NCBI GenBank assembly: GCA_002717625.1
Contig: PBEF01000019.1
Location: forward strand, 1-45,313
Reading direction: 5' to 3'
DNA: 45,313 nucleotides
Source: Fidelibacterota bacterium
Lineage (GTDB): Bacteria; Fidelibacterota; Marinisomatia; SCGC-AAA003-L08; D37C17
This document shows, piece by piece, positions 27,305 through 35,494 of the stretch. The notes beneath the pieces were generated by a model. It was given only the letters and a program-made list of their open reading frames with translations, was not told the origin of the DNA and did not search any database. The position numbers and the translations under genes were made by a program. How positions within the stretch are numbered: the first letter of the stretch is position 1; each line of letters begins with the position of its first letter.

Positions 27305-28195
27305 ATGCAAGATTCAAAGGAAATATTAGCTGTTGGTTCAATAGCATTTGATTCTATAAAAACTCCAAGGGGTAATAGAGATAATATTATAGGTGGTTCA
27401 TGTACATACTTTAGTGTTGCTGCATCACACTATACTAATGTATCAATTATTGGAGTTGTTGGAAATGATTTTCAAGAAGAACATTGGGATTTATTTAAAA
27501 AATATACTATTAATACACAATCAATAACTATTGAGAATGGAAAAACATTTAGCTGGGGTGGAGAGTATAATCATGATTACTCACATAGAGAAACTTTATT
27601 TACTAATTTAGGAGTATTTGAAAATTTTAAACCTATTATTAAACAACATTTTAATCAGCCAATTTTATACCTTGGAAATATCCAACCTGAATTGCAATTA
27701 GATGTTATAAATAAAGTTAAAGCGCCTCATTTAATTGCTGCTGATTCAATGAATTTATGGATTGATCTATTTCCTCAAAAAGTCTGGGAACTAATATCAA
27801 AAGTTGATATTTTCATGTTAAATGATGAAGAAGCAATACAATTAACAAGAAAAAATAATTTAGAAGATATTGCTAGAGAATTTTTAGATCAAGGACCTCA
27901 AATTGTCATTATTAAAAAAGGAAGTCACGGCTCACTGATAGCCTATAATAATCATATCTCTTATGTATCTGTTGTACCCAATACTACTGTATATGATCCA
28001 ACTGGAGCGGGAGATAGCTTTGCAGGGGGTGTGTTAGGCTATATTTCTAATCATGGCTTAAATAATCCCATAGAAGCTGTGATACATGGTACAGCTATTG
28101 CATCATATACTGTATCTGGTTTTGGATTGGAAGAATTATGTAAAATCAACAAAGTTGATTTAGATAAAAGAATCAATCAAATTTCTTACAAATGA
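27305..28195 (+). CDS. PfkB-family carbohydrate kinase
   Basis: A 296-residue ribokinase-fold enzyme. The N-terminal AVGSIAFDSIKTP and IIGGSCTYFSVAASHY form the substrate side with its Gly-Gly. The second signature VYDPTGAGDSFAGGVLGYI spans residues 229-247, and D237 is the catalytic base. VIIKKGSHGSLI and LNDEEAIQLT are conserved strands. The sugar or nucleoside is not evident; members of this subgroup are often annotated as sugar kinase or adenosine-kinase-like. The gene has an ATGA-type overlap with yggT downstream, so it opens the plus-strand operon. Confidence 0.9.
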   Translation: MQDSKEILAVGSIAFDSIKTPRGNRDNIIGGSCTYFSVAASHYTNVSIIGVVGNDFQEEHWDLFKKYTINTQSITIENGKTFSWGGEYNHDYSHRETLFTNLGVFENFKPIIKQHFNQPILYLGNIQPELQLDVINKVKAPHLIAADSMNLWIDLFPQKVWELISKVDIFMLNDEEAIQLTRKNNLEDIAREFLDQGPQIVIIKKGSHGSLIAYNNHISYVSVVPNTTVYDPTGAGDSFAGGVLGYISNHGLNNPIEAVIHGTAIASYTVSGFGLEELCKINKVDLDKRINQISYK

Positions 28196-28440
28196 TATCT
28201 ATTATAAGCATAGCATTTGAAATTTTAACTTATATTATTTTTATACGAGTGATACTATCATGGTTCCCTCATAATACATATCAACCTGTAATTCAATTAA
28301 TCTATCAAATTTCAAATTATATATTAAATCCAATACGCAATACTATATCACCCATAGGTGGAATTGATATTTCTCCTATTATTGCAATTTTCATAATACA
28401 ATTAATTAAAAATATAATTTTAAACTCTTTATTTGCTTAA
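28192..28440 (+). CDS. YggT-family membrane protein
   Basis: An 82-residue protein of two hydrophobic hairpins. ILTYIIFIRVILSWFPH and the Pro-rich NYILNPIRNTISPIGGIDISPI are the YggT hallmarks, followed by a second membrane segment ending near LNSLFA. YggT members are small inner-membrane proteins, often linked with division or shape genes; their biochemical job is unsettled. The start ATG overlaps the upstream TGA by 4 nt. Confidence 0.88.
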   Translation: MISIISIAFEILTYIIFIRVILSWFPHNTYQPVIQLIYQISNYILNPIRNTISPIGGIDISPIIAIFIIQLIKNIILNSLFA

Positions 28441-28451
28441 ATTTTAATGAT

Positions 28452-28898
28452 ATGGATAGTACAATCATTGTATATATCATTTTAGCCCTACTATGTTTAA
28501 TTGTTCTATATGATTTATTTCAAAAAGAACATGCTATATTGCGCAATTTTCCTCTTATTGGACATCTTCGATATTTAGGTGAAATTATTGGTCCTGAAAT
28601 CAGGCAATACTGGGTTACAAACGATAAGGAAGAAATGCCTTTTAATAGAGCTGAACGATCTTGGATATATGCAATAGCCAAAAAACAAAAAAACACATTT
28701 GGATTTGGAACAACAGAACAATTATATGAAATTGGATACCCTATTATTAAACATTCTACTTTTCCAGCTATTCAAAATAAAAATAATACTGATCATTTAA
28801 TTCCATGTAAAAAATTATTGGACAATCACATAATAGGAAAAAACCATATCAACCAAAATCAATTATTAATATTTCTGCAATGTCTTTCGGTTCCCTAG
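28452..28898 (+). CDS. FMN-binding glutamate synthase-family protein, N-terminal fragment
   Basis: 148 residues before the frame ends. A membrane segment (residues 4-20, IIVYIILALLCLIVLYD) precedes HLRYLGEIIGPEIRQYW and a helix-rich section with FGFGTTEQLYEIGYPIIKHSTFP, the usual N-terminal third of GltB2-like proteins. After IIGK the reading leaves the family pattern and stops. The family sequence continues in the -1 frame, joining at the A-run 28838-28844. With one shift there, a protein of about 489 residues results, the normal family length. The last 18 or so residues here are probably not natural. Confidence 0.8.
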   Translation: MDSTIIVYIILALLCLIVLYDLFQKEHAILRNFPLIGHLRYLGEIIGPEIRQYWVTNDKEEMPFNRAERSWIYAIAKKQKNTFGFGTTEQLYEIGYPIIKHSTFPAIQNKNNTDHLIPCKKLLDNHIIGKNHINQNQLLIFLQCLSVP

Positions 28899-29920
28899 GA
28901 GAAAATGCAATTACATCTTTAAATATGGGAGCAATGAAAGCCAATTGTTATCATAATACAGGTGAAGGCGGAATTAGTCCTTATCATTGCAAAGGAGCAG
29001 ATATTGTTTGGCAAATAGGAACAGGATATTTTGGAGCAAGAAATGAAAATGGAGACTTTTCATTAAATCAATTTAAAAATACAGTTAAAAATAATTCTAA
29101 TATTAGAATGATTGAAATAAAATTATCACAAGGAGCTAAACCTGGAAAAGGAGGGGTATTACCTAGTCAAAAAGTAACAAAAGAAATCGCTAATATTCGT
29201 GGAATTCAACCATTTAAAGACTGTATTTCTCCAAGTAATCATACTGCTTTTTCAACAGTAGATGAATTAATTGATTTTATTGAATTGTTAGCTAACTCAT
29301 CAGGCTTACCAATTGGGATTAAAAGTGCAATTGGAAAATTAGATTTTTGGAAAGAATTAGCAAATAAAATGCAAACTAGGAATCAAGGACCTGATTTTAT
29401 AACAATTGATGGAGGAGAAGGAGGAACAGGAGCTGCTCCTCTTGCTTTTTCTGATCATGTATCTCTACCATTTAAAATTGGCTTTAAACGTGTATATATG
29501 ATATTTAAAAACAAACAATTAACAAATAAAATAACTTGGATAGGTAGTGCTAAATTAGGATTTCCAGATCGAGCTATTATTGCTTTTTCCATGGGCTGCG
29601 ATATGATTAATGTTGCAAGAGAAATGATGCTTTCTATAGGATGTATACAAGCACAAAAATGTCATAAAGGAGACTGTCCTACTGGCGTTGCAACACAGAG
29701 TAAATGGCTACAAAGAGGTCTGAATATTACAAGTAAATCAGAACGATGTTCACAATATATTAAAGGATTTAGAAAAGAATTATTACAGTTAACTCATGCT
29801 AGTGGTTATCAGCATCCAAGTGAATTCACAGGGCAGGATATTGAAGTATCTATAGGTGTTAATAAATTTGTTCCATTAGAAGAAATTCTAGGATATAAAA
29901 AGGATACTACAAATCTCTAA
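28880..29920 (+). CDS. FMN-binding glutamate synthase-family protein, C-terminal part (needs -1 frameshift)
   Basis: 346 residues from the internal Met of the family motif SAMSFGSLGENAI; that ATG is not the true start, since coding in this frame extends upstream to about 28841 (KPYQPKSIINIS). NTGEGGISPYH, GTGYFGARNENG, KPGKGGVLPSQK and TIDGGEGGTGAAP form the FMN-binding barrel. The cysteines in CIQAQKCHKGDC follow the Fe-S spacing of the glutamate synthase domain. Electron donor and product are not defined for this stand-alone family. Together with the preceding fragment it makes one gene, interrupted by a -1 shift. It is followed after 8 nt by the RlmL-type gene. Confidence 0.85.
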   Translation: MSFGSLGENAITSLNMGAMKANCYHNTGEGGISPYHCKGADIVWQIGTGYFGARNENGDFSLNQFKNTVKNNSNIRMIEIKLSQGAKPGKGGVLPSQKVTKEIANIRGIQPFKDCISPSNHTAFSTVDELIDFIELLANSSGLPIGIKSAIGKLDFWKELANKMQTRNQGPDFITIDGGEGGTGAAPLAFSDHVSLPFKIGFKRVYMIFKNKQLTNKITWIGSAKLGFPDRAIIAFSMGCDMINVAREMMLSIGCIQAQKCHKGDCPTGVATQSKWLQRGLNITSKSERCSQYIKGFRKELLQLTHASGYQHPSEFTGQDIEVSIGVNKFVPLEEILGYKKDTTNL

Positions 29921-29928
29921 TTATAAAT

Positions 29929-31062
29929 ATGTATAAATTCTATCTAACATGTCCACGAGGACTAGAAGATGTACTACAAAAAGAAATAAATTCCTATATT
30001 ACACAATCAACTCATATAGATCATGGTGGAATTCACTTTAAAGGTACACTTGAAGATATGTACAGAATTAATTATAAAACTCGAGTTGGAATGAATCTTC
30101 ATATGGAGCTTTTTGATGGAACAATTTCAAACTATAATGATATTTATAAAACAATTTATCGCTTTAAATGGGATGAAATAATTAATACCAACAGTACTTT
30201 TGCAGTTAGAACAAAAATAAATTCAACAATTATTCAAAAACAAAATTTTTGTACCATGCGTATTAAAGATGGAATTGTTGATAAAATAAGAAAAAAAACT
30301 AATAAACGACCTTCTATTGATAAAAGAAATCCTGATTTTTATGTTTTTGTATATATTAAAAATAAGAAAATGAAGGTATTTTTAAATAGTTCTGGATGGC
30401 CTTTATTTATGAGAGGATATAGAACAAAAATTCATAAAGCAGCACTTAATGAATCTTTAGCATCAGGAATTCTAATGCTGACAGATTGGAATAAAAAAGA
30501 ACCTTTATATGATTTTATGTGTGGATCTGGAACATTTTTAATTGAAGGAGCAATGCTAGCATTTAATATCCCCCCTAGGATTTTAAGAGAATATTATGCA
30601 TTTAAAAAATGGGAAAATTTTGATGAGTCTTTATGGAATAAAGTTATCAAAGAAGAAAATAATAAGATTAACTATTCTGATGTAAAAATTTATGGGTCTG
30701 ATTTTCTCAGTAATAATATTAAAATTGCAAATGATAGTATTAAGAAACTAAATCTTAATAAATATATTAATTTTAAAATCAGTGATTTTAAAAAAATTAT
30801 ACCTTGTGAAAATAAAGGTATTGTGGTTACTAATCCTCCATATGGATATCGTATTGGAGATACAGAAAGACTACAAATATTATATAAAAATTTAGGTGAT
30901 CATCTAAAAACTAACTTTCAAGGATTTAGCGGCTATATCTTCACTGGAAATTTAGAATTACTTAAACATGTAGGTCTACGTACAAAGAAAAAAATAATTT
31001 TAAAGAATGGAATGATTGATTCTAGGCTTGCATATTATCCACTTAAAAGTGGAAAATTTTAA
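29929..31062 (+). CDS. rlmL: THUMP-domain rRNA methyltransferase, RlmL type
   Basis: A 377-residue RNA methyltransferase. LTCPRGLEDVLQKEI opens the family, and a THUMP RNA-binding domain spans about residues 50-155. The SAM-binding region has YDFMCGSGTFLIEGAMLA, and the catalytic motif VTNPPYGYRIGD marks N2-guanine methylation, as in RlmL (23S m2G2445). The length fits the single methyltransferase form, not the fused RlmL-RlmK of E. coli. It is the last gene of the plus operon and converges with the TrmH-like gene, 2 nt between stops. Confidence 0.88.
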   Translation: MYKFYLTCPRGLEDVLQKEINSYITQSTHIDHGGIHFKGTLEDMYRINYKTRVGMNLHMELFDGTISNYNDIYKTIYRFKWDEIINTNSTFAVRTKINSTIIQKQNFCTMRIKDGIVDKIRKKTNKRPSIDKRNPDFYVFVYIKNKKMKVFLNSSGWPLFMRGYRTKIHKAALNESLASGILMLTDWNKKEPLYDFMCGSGTFLIEGAMLAFNIPPRILREYYAFKKWENFDESLWNKVIKEENNKINYSDVKIYGSDFLSNNIKIANDSIKKLNLNKYINFKISDFKKIIPCENKGIVVTNPPYGYRIGDTERLQILYKNLGDHLKTNFQGFSGYIFTGNLELLKHVGLRTKKKIILKNGMIDSRLAYYPLKSGKF

Positions 31063-31074
31063 ATTTATTTTTTT
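31038..31074 (+). terminator. Possible terminator at rlmL end
   Basis: CCACTT and AAGTGG form a short hairpin in the last codons of the RlmL-type gene, followed by an A/T tract ending in seven T's. The stem is only 6-7 bp and the loop very small, so this is tentative. Confidence 0.4.
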
Positions 31075-31823
31075 AATTGCTCTAAAATAATTCCACAAGC
31101 TACAGATACATTTAAACTTTCAATTTTTTCTGACCTCTTAATTGTAATTTTATCATAGTTTTGAAATGATGAACTAATTCCATGTGCTTCTGAACCTAAT
31201 ATAATAGCCCATTTTTGATTAACATTAACTTTTGAGATATCCTTTCCCTTAAGATCAGCACAATACATATTAAATTTATCTGCATCTAAAAAATCTATAA
31301 TCGATTGATTGTTATCAATAATAATATGATTAAAATAAAAATGAGCGCCCATTCCTGCTCGCATAGATTTAAAGTTAAAAGGATCAACAGTTCCAGATGC
31401 TATAACTATAGATTTAATTCCATACCAAGCACATGTTCTAAATATTGTACCTAGATTACCTGGGTCTGAGATATTATCCAAAATAATAATATGATCAGTT
31501 AATCCATTTGGTAAATCTGCAATAGTAAAAGAGCTAGTTTTAACCACTGCTATGATACCCTGAGAATGTTGGGTATCTGATATTCCATTTAAATCATATT
31601 GATTAATCATATCTAGTGGAATATGATGTGATTGTATTTTTTCTGCTAAGCTCTGATTAGCATGTAATATTTCTTTTGTTGCAAAGACTGAATCAATTTG
31701 CGCACTAGCATTAATTGCCTCATCAATTAAGCGTGTTCCTTCAAGAATTGTTTTTTTATTTTGCTCTCTGTATTTTTTAAGCCTTAAAGAGCGTAATAAT
31801 TTTATTTTATTTTTACTAATCAT
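31065..31823 (-). CDS. TrmH/SpoU-family RNA 2'-O-methyltransferase
   Basis: 252 residues from the ATG at 31823, chosen over an upstream start at 31838 because the protein then opens as [20 protein letters not shown], the family's typical beginning. The SPOUT knot signatures are present: [30 protein letters not shown] and [14 protein letters not shown], the SAM-binding knot. Such enzymes methylate ribose 2'-OH in rRNA or tRNA (RlmB/TsnR-like). The target position is unknown. The start overlaps the xth stop by 8 nt. Confidence 0.9.
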   Translation of the reverse strand: MISKNKIKLLRSLRLKKYREQNKKTILEGTRLIDEAINASAQIDSVFATKEILHANQSLAEKIQSHHIPLDMINQYDLNGISDTQHSQGIIAVVKTSSFTIADLPNGLTDHIIILDNISDPGNLGTIFRTCAWYGIKSIVIASGTVDPFNFKSMRAGMGAHFYFNHIIIDNNQSIIDFLDADKFNMYCADLKGKDISKVNVNQKWAIILGSEAHGISSSFQNYDKITIKRSEKIESLNVSVACGIILEQLKK

Positions 31824-32574
31824 TAATTTCCATAACAATAGGAGCGTGATCTGATCCCATTACATCTTTTAAAATATATGCGTTCTTTAATATAGAGCGT
31901 AATACTTTAGAAATACAAAAATAATCAATTCTCCAACCTACATTTCTAGATCTTGCCTGGAACATATAGCTCCACCAGGTATAATACCCTTCTCCTTTTT
32001 CAAATTCTCTAAAAGTATCTATAAATCCTGCATTTATATAATTATCAAATCCCATTCTTTCTTCATCCGTAAATCCTGCATTTCTATGATTTGTTTTAGG
32101 GTTTTTTAAATCAATCTCTTTATGTGCTACATTTAAGTCTCCACAAAAAACTACAGGTTTATTATTTTCTAATTCTTTTAGATATTTTAAAAAATCAACA
32201 TCCCATTCTTTTTGCCTATATTTTAGTCTTAATAATTCTCTTTTAGAATTAGGCGTATAGACTGTAACTAAAAAGTAATCATTAAATTCTGCTGTAATAA
32301 CTCTTCCTTCTAAATCATGCTTTTTGATACCTATCCCATATTTAATAGCTAGCGGCTCTATTTTAGAAAAAATGGCTGTACCAGAATATCCTTTTTTTTC
32401 TGCAGAATTCCAATACTGATATGGATAATCTAATAATTGTAAATCAACTTGTTCAGGATGTGCTTTAGTTTCTTGAATACATAGAATATCAGGTTTATAA
32501 GTATCTACAAAATTATAAAATCCTTTTTTTATTACTGCTCGGATACCATTAACATTCCAAGAAATTAACTTCAT
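31816..32574 (-). CDS. xth: Exodeoxyribonuclease III
   Basis: 252 residues, standard length. All AP-endonuclease family motifs are visible: [11 protein letters not shown] at the start, [11 protein letters not shown] with the metal-binding Glu, [22 protein letters not shown] with catalytic Asp and Asn, [20 protein letters not shown] and the terminal [11 protein letters not shown] with the catalytic His. It cleaves abasic sites and trims 3' ends in base-excision repair. It lies 1 nt after thiI and overlaps the TrmH-like gene. Confidence 0.96.
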   Translation of the reverse strand: MKLISWNVNGIRAVIKKGFYNFVDTYKPDILCIQETKAHPEQVDLQLLDYPYQYWNSAEKKGYSGTAIFSKIEPLAIKYGIGIKKHDLEGRVITAEFNDYFLVTVYTPNSKRELLRLKYRQKEWDVDFLKYLKELENNKPVVFCGDLNVAHKEIDLKNPKTNHRNAGFTDEERMGFDNYINAGFIDTFREFEKGEGYYTWWSYMFQARSRNVGWRIDYFCISKVLRSILKNAYILKDVMGSDHAPIVMEIND

Positions 32575-32575
32575 A

Positions 32576-33760
32576 TTATTCTCCTACAAATTTTATTTTA
32601 TGTTTTTCAATATTATTAAATACTTCATCATATTCTTGATCTAAATTAAGCATTGAATCAATAGCTAAAACTTCATCCATTTTTGCCTTAGTTTCAGGAT
32701 GAAGGGGTACAAAGTAAGAACAACAATCTTGGTAAGGCTTTACAGATATATCATATGTTCCAATCTGCTTAGCTCGATTAACAATATCATTTTTATTCAT
32801 TCCTGATAAAGGTCTAATAATAGGCAAACTACTTACTTCAGATATTGCTCTAATATTTGACAAAGTTTGTGAAGCAACTTGACCTATATTATCTCCAGTT
32901 ATAATGGCAACTTGATTGGTTTGTTCTGCTAACTTATTTGTAATTGTTAACATTGCTCTTCTAAAAAAAATAACCCAAAATTTATCTGGAATACTTTCCA
33001 TAATTTTTTCTTGTATATTAAGAAGAGGGACACAATATAATGTTGACTGTAGTTGATATCTAGTCAATACTTGGACTAATTCCTTAACATTTTCTATTGA
33101 TTGTCGACTAATAGCTGGATAACTATGAAAATGTATAAAACTTAAATTAACGCCTCTTTTAATCATTTCAAATGAAGAGACTGGTGAATCTATACCTGAT
33201 GATAATAAACTGATAGCTTTTTCCTGAGAACAGGCAGGGAGCCCAGCAAATCCAATAATTTTTTTATAGCCTATATATGTTTTATTTTTTAAAACTTCGA
33301 TAATAATATTTAAATCTGCATTAGATAGTTGAACCTTCTTATTTGTTTTCTGCTGTATATAAGATCCCAATTCAATATTTAATTCAATGGATGTCTTTTG
33401 AAATTCTTTATAATGACGTTTAGTTGTTAATCTAAAAGAATCAAATATTGTATCTTGAATTAAATAATCAATTGCTAATTTCATGCTATCAATATCACTA
33501 TTAATTTTCATCATTAAAGTAGCACTACTAAGACCCATAACATTATTTAATCTTTGCTTCAATGCATCCCATTGCATGGGATTAATACCTTCTACTATTA
33601 TACGTGCTGATACTAAACGTACTTTTGTGTGTTCTAAATCAATTAAATGTCTAGAAATATTTTGAATAAATTGTTGTTCAAAAAATTTTCTATTATTCTT
33701 TTTTAAACCAATTTCACTATAATGAATAAGAGCAGAAAATTGAGGGGTTTTGTTTAACAT
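32576..33760 (-). CDS. thiI: ThiI, tRNA 4-thiouridine synthase
   Basis: A 394-residue protein. The ferredoxin-like N-terminus ([20 protein letters not shown]) is followed by a THUMP domain to about residue 165 and a PP-loop domain with [21 protein letters not shown], where the usual SGGxDS reads SSGIDS. The segment [15 protein letters not shown] resembles Bacillus-type ThiI. There is no C-terminal rhodanese domain, so the persulfide carrier must be another protein or a different cysteine. It installs s4U8 in tRNA and in many bacteria also feeds thiamine synthesis. It lies 5 nt after hisS. Confidence 0.95.
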   Translation of the reverse strand: MLNKTPQFSALIHYSEIGLKKNNRKFFEQQFIQNISRHLIDLEHTKVRLVSARIIVEGINPMQWDALKQRLNNVMGLSSATLMMKINSDIDSMKLAIDYLIQDTIFDSFRLTTKRHYKEFQKTSIELNIELGSYIQQKTNKKVQLSNADLNIIIEVLKNKTYIGYKKIIGFAGLPACSQEKAISLLSSGIDSPVSSFEMIKRGVNLSFIHFHSYPAISRQSIENVKELVQVLTRYQLQSTLYCVPLLNIQEKIMESIPDKFWVIFFRRAMLTITNKLAEQTNQVAIITGDNIGQVASQTLSNIRAISEVSSLPIIRPLSGMNKNDIVNRAKQIGTYDISVKPYQDCCSYFVPLHPETKAKMDEVLAIDSMLNLDQEYDEVFNNIEKHKIKFVGE

Positions 33761-33765
33761 TATAA

Positions 33766-35007
33766 TTAGAAATAATCTATGATTTTAGATAGAGAAACAT
33801 CTTCTTGATGTCCGGTAGTCATGTTTTTAACAGAGGCCATTTGACTTTTGATCTCATCATCTCCTATAATAATCACATGTGATGCATTTAATCTATTAGC
33901 ATCTTTCATTTGAGATTTTAAACTTCTTCCAATTGTTTCGGTTAATACAATTAAATCTTTTTCTCTTAAAGAATTAGCTAAATTAAAGGAATATGAAAGC
34001 GCAGAATCTCCTATTGATACAATATATATATCAGGATTCTTATTACCTATATCCATATCAAGTGCCATAATTAGCCTTTCTAATCCAGCAGCAAAACCAA
34101 TAGCGGGTGTATCTTGTCCGCCTAAATCCTTAACTAAATAATCATATCTTCCACCACCGCATAATGCACTTTGCGCCCCTAGTGTATTAGTTTGAATTTC
34201 AAAAACTGTGCGAGAATAATAATCTAAACCTCTTACTAAATAAGGATCTAATATATAAGGAACATTCATATCTTTTAAAAAATATAAAACACTCTCTAGA
34301 TGCTTTTGATCATCTAAATCTAAATAATCAATAATTTTGGGAGCATTTTTTACTAATTCAACTTCAAAATCAACCTTAGTATCTAATATTCTAAGCGGAT
34401 TAATTTTTAATCGTTTTTGACTTGCTTCTGTTAATTCGTTTTTAAATTTTGTAAAGTATTTCTGCAATTCTATCTTATATTGTTTACGACTATTACGATT
34501 CCCAATACTATTAATTTTTAATCTTAAATTTTTAATCTGTAGTGATTTATATAAAGAATAAGCCATATAAATAATTTCGGCATCTTGTTCTGGCAAAGAT
34601 GAACCAAAAGCCTCTAAGCCAAACTGCTTAAACTGTCTAAATCTACCCTTTTGAGGCCTTTCTCTTCTATAAGATGAACCCAAATAATATAATTTATGTA
34701 GTTTATTTTGTTTGCCCATTTGATGCTGTATATAGCTTCTGACAACAGATGCCGTTAATTCAGGCCTTAAAGTAAGTTTATTATTACCCTGATCAATCCA
34801 ACTATACATTTCTTTTGAAACAATATCAGTTTCTTGGCCAATAGACCGTAAAAATAAATCTGTCTTTTCAAATGATGGTGTTCTAATTTCCTGATATCCA
34901 AACTTACTAAAATGATTATGAATATAATTTTCTATATAAAGCCATAGATATGACTCTTTTGGCAAAATATCCTTAGTCCCTTTAATATTTTGTATAGTTT
35001 CTTTCAT
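33766..35007 (-). CDS. hisS: Histidyl-tRNA synthetase
   Basis: A 413-residue class II synthetase of normal length. IKGTKDILP at the N-terminus, motif 2 with SSYRRERPQKGRFRQFKQFG, the histidine-A motif LVRGLDYYSRTVFE and motif 3 (CGGGRYDYL, then AIGFAAGLERL) are all present. The C-terminal anticodon-binding domain follows (DIYIVSIGDSA to the HQEDVSLSKIIDYF end). It charges tRNA-His. The gene starts 1 nt after the EIIA-like gene. Confidence 0.97.
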   Translation of the reverse strand: MKETIQNIKGTKDILPKESYLWLYIENYIHNHFSKFGYQEIRTPSFEKTDLFLRSIGQETDIVSKEMYSWIDQGNNKLTLRPELTASVVRSYIQHQMGKQNKLHKLYYLGSSYRRERPQKGRFRQFKQFGLEAFGSSLPEQDAEIIYMAYSLYKSLQIKNLRLKINSIGNRNSRKQYKIELQKYFTKFKNELTEASQKRLKINPLRILDTKVDFEVELVKNAPKIIDYLDLDDQKHLESVLYFLKDMNVPYILDPYLVRGLDYYSRTVFEIQTNTLGAQSALCGGGRYDYLVKDLGGQDTPAIGFAAGLERLIMALDMDIGNKNPDIYIVSIGDSALSYSFNLANSLREKDLIVLTETIGRSLKSQMKDANRLNASHVIIIGDDEIKSQMASVKNMTTGHQEDVSLSKIIDYF

Positions 35008-35008
35008 T

Positions 35009-35494
35009 CTAAATTAATTCATCCTGTTCATTAGAATTTTCCCAATCAAAAATAATATCTGCAATTTCAATATTAGAATTTACCTCTAAAAGACTTGATT
35101 TTATATTTGATTTTTTAATTAAATCTTGAAATAAATTAATAAATGTCCTATGCTTATTAGGTTCATTCATAGGTTCTAAAATTAATAAAATAAAGTGGCA
35201 AGGCAAACCATCCATAGCATGATAATCAATTCCATCTTTGGAAACACCTAAAATTAAAACGGTATCATTGATTTCAATAGATGTATGATAATGATATGCA
35301 ATTCCTCTTCCAGAAGCAGAATTAAAAGCATTAGCATCATTTTTTAAATATTCAAATAATTTTATAGATGATGTAAGATATTTTAATTTAATACAATGAT
35401 CTAATAATTCATGTAATACATCATCACGCGATATAGCGTTTAATGGAAATAAAATTGTCTCTGCATATATTTTGTCTGATAATTTCAAGACCAT
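35009..35494 (-). CDS. PtsN-like EIIA domain protein
   Basis: 161 residues of the PTS EIIA (Ntr/fructose) fold: SRDDVLHELLDHCIKLKYL, a helix with FEYLKNDANAF, then SGRGIAYHYHTSIEI, where the phosphorylated His normally sits in IAIPH. Here the Pro is His68 and the His position aligns with Tyr69, flanked by H68 and H70. The second half, YHAMDGLPCHFILLILEPMNEPNKHRTFI, matches the family's core. Whether it accepts phosphate is unclear. It overlaps the end of the lptD-like gene by 10 nt. PtsN genes often neighbour envelope and LPS-transport genes. Confidence 0.82.
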   Translation of the reverse strand: MVLKLSDKIYAETILFPLNAISRDDVLHELLDHCIKLKYLTSSIKLFEYLKNDANAFNSASGRGIAYHYHTSIEINDTVLILGVSKDGIDYHAMDGLPCHFILLILEPMNEPNKHRTFINLFQDLIKKSNIKSSLLEVNSNIEIADIIFDWENSNEQDELI

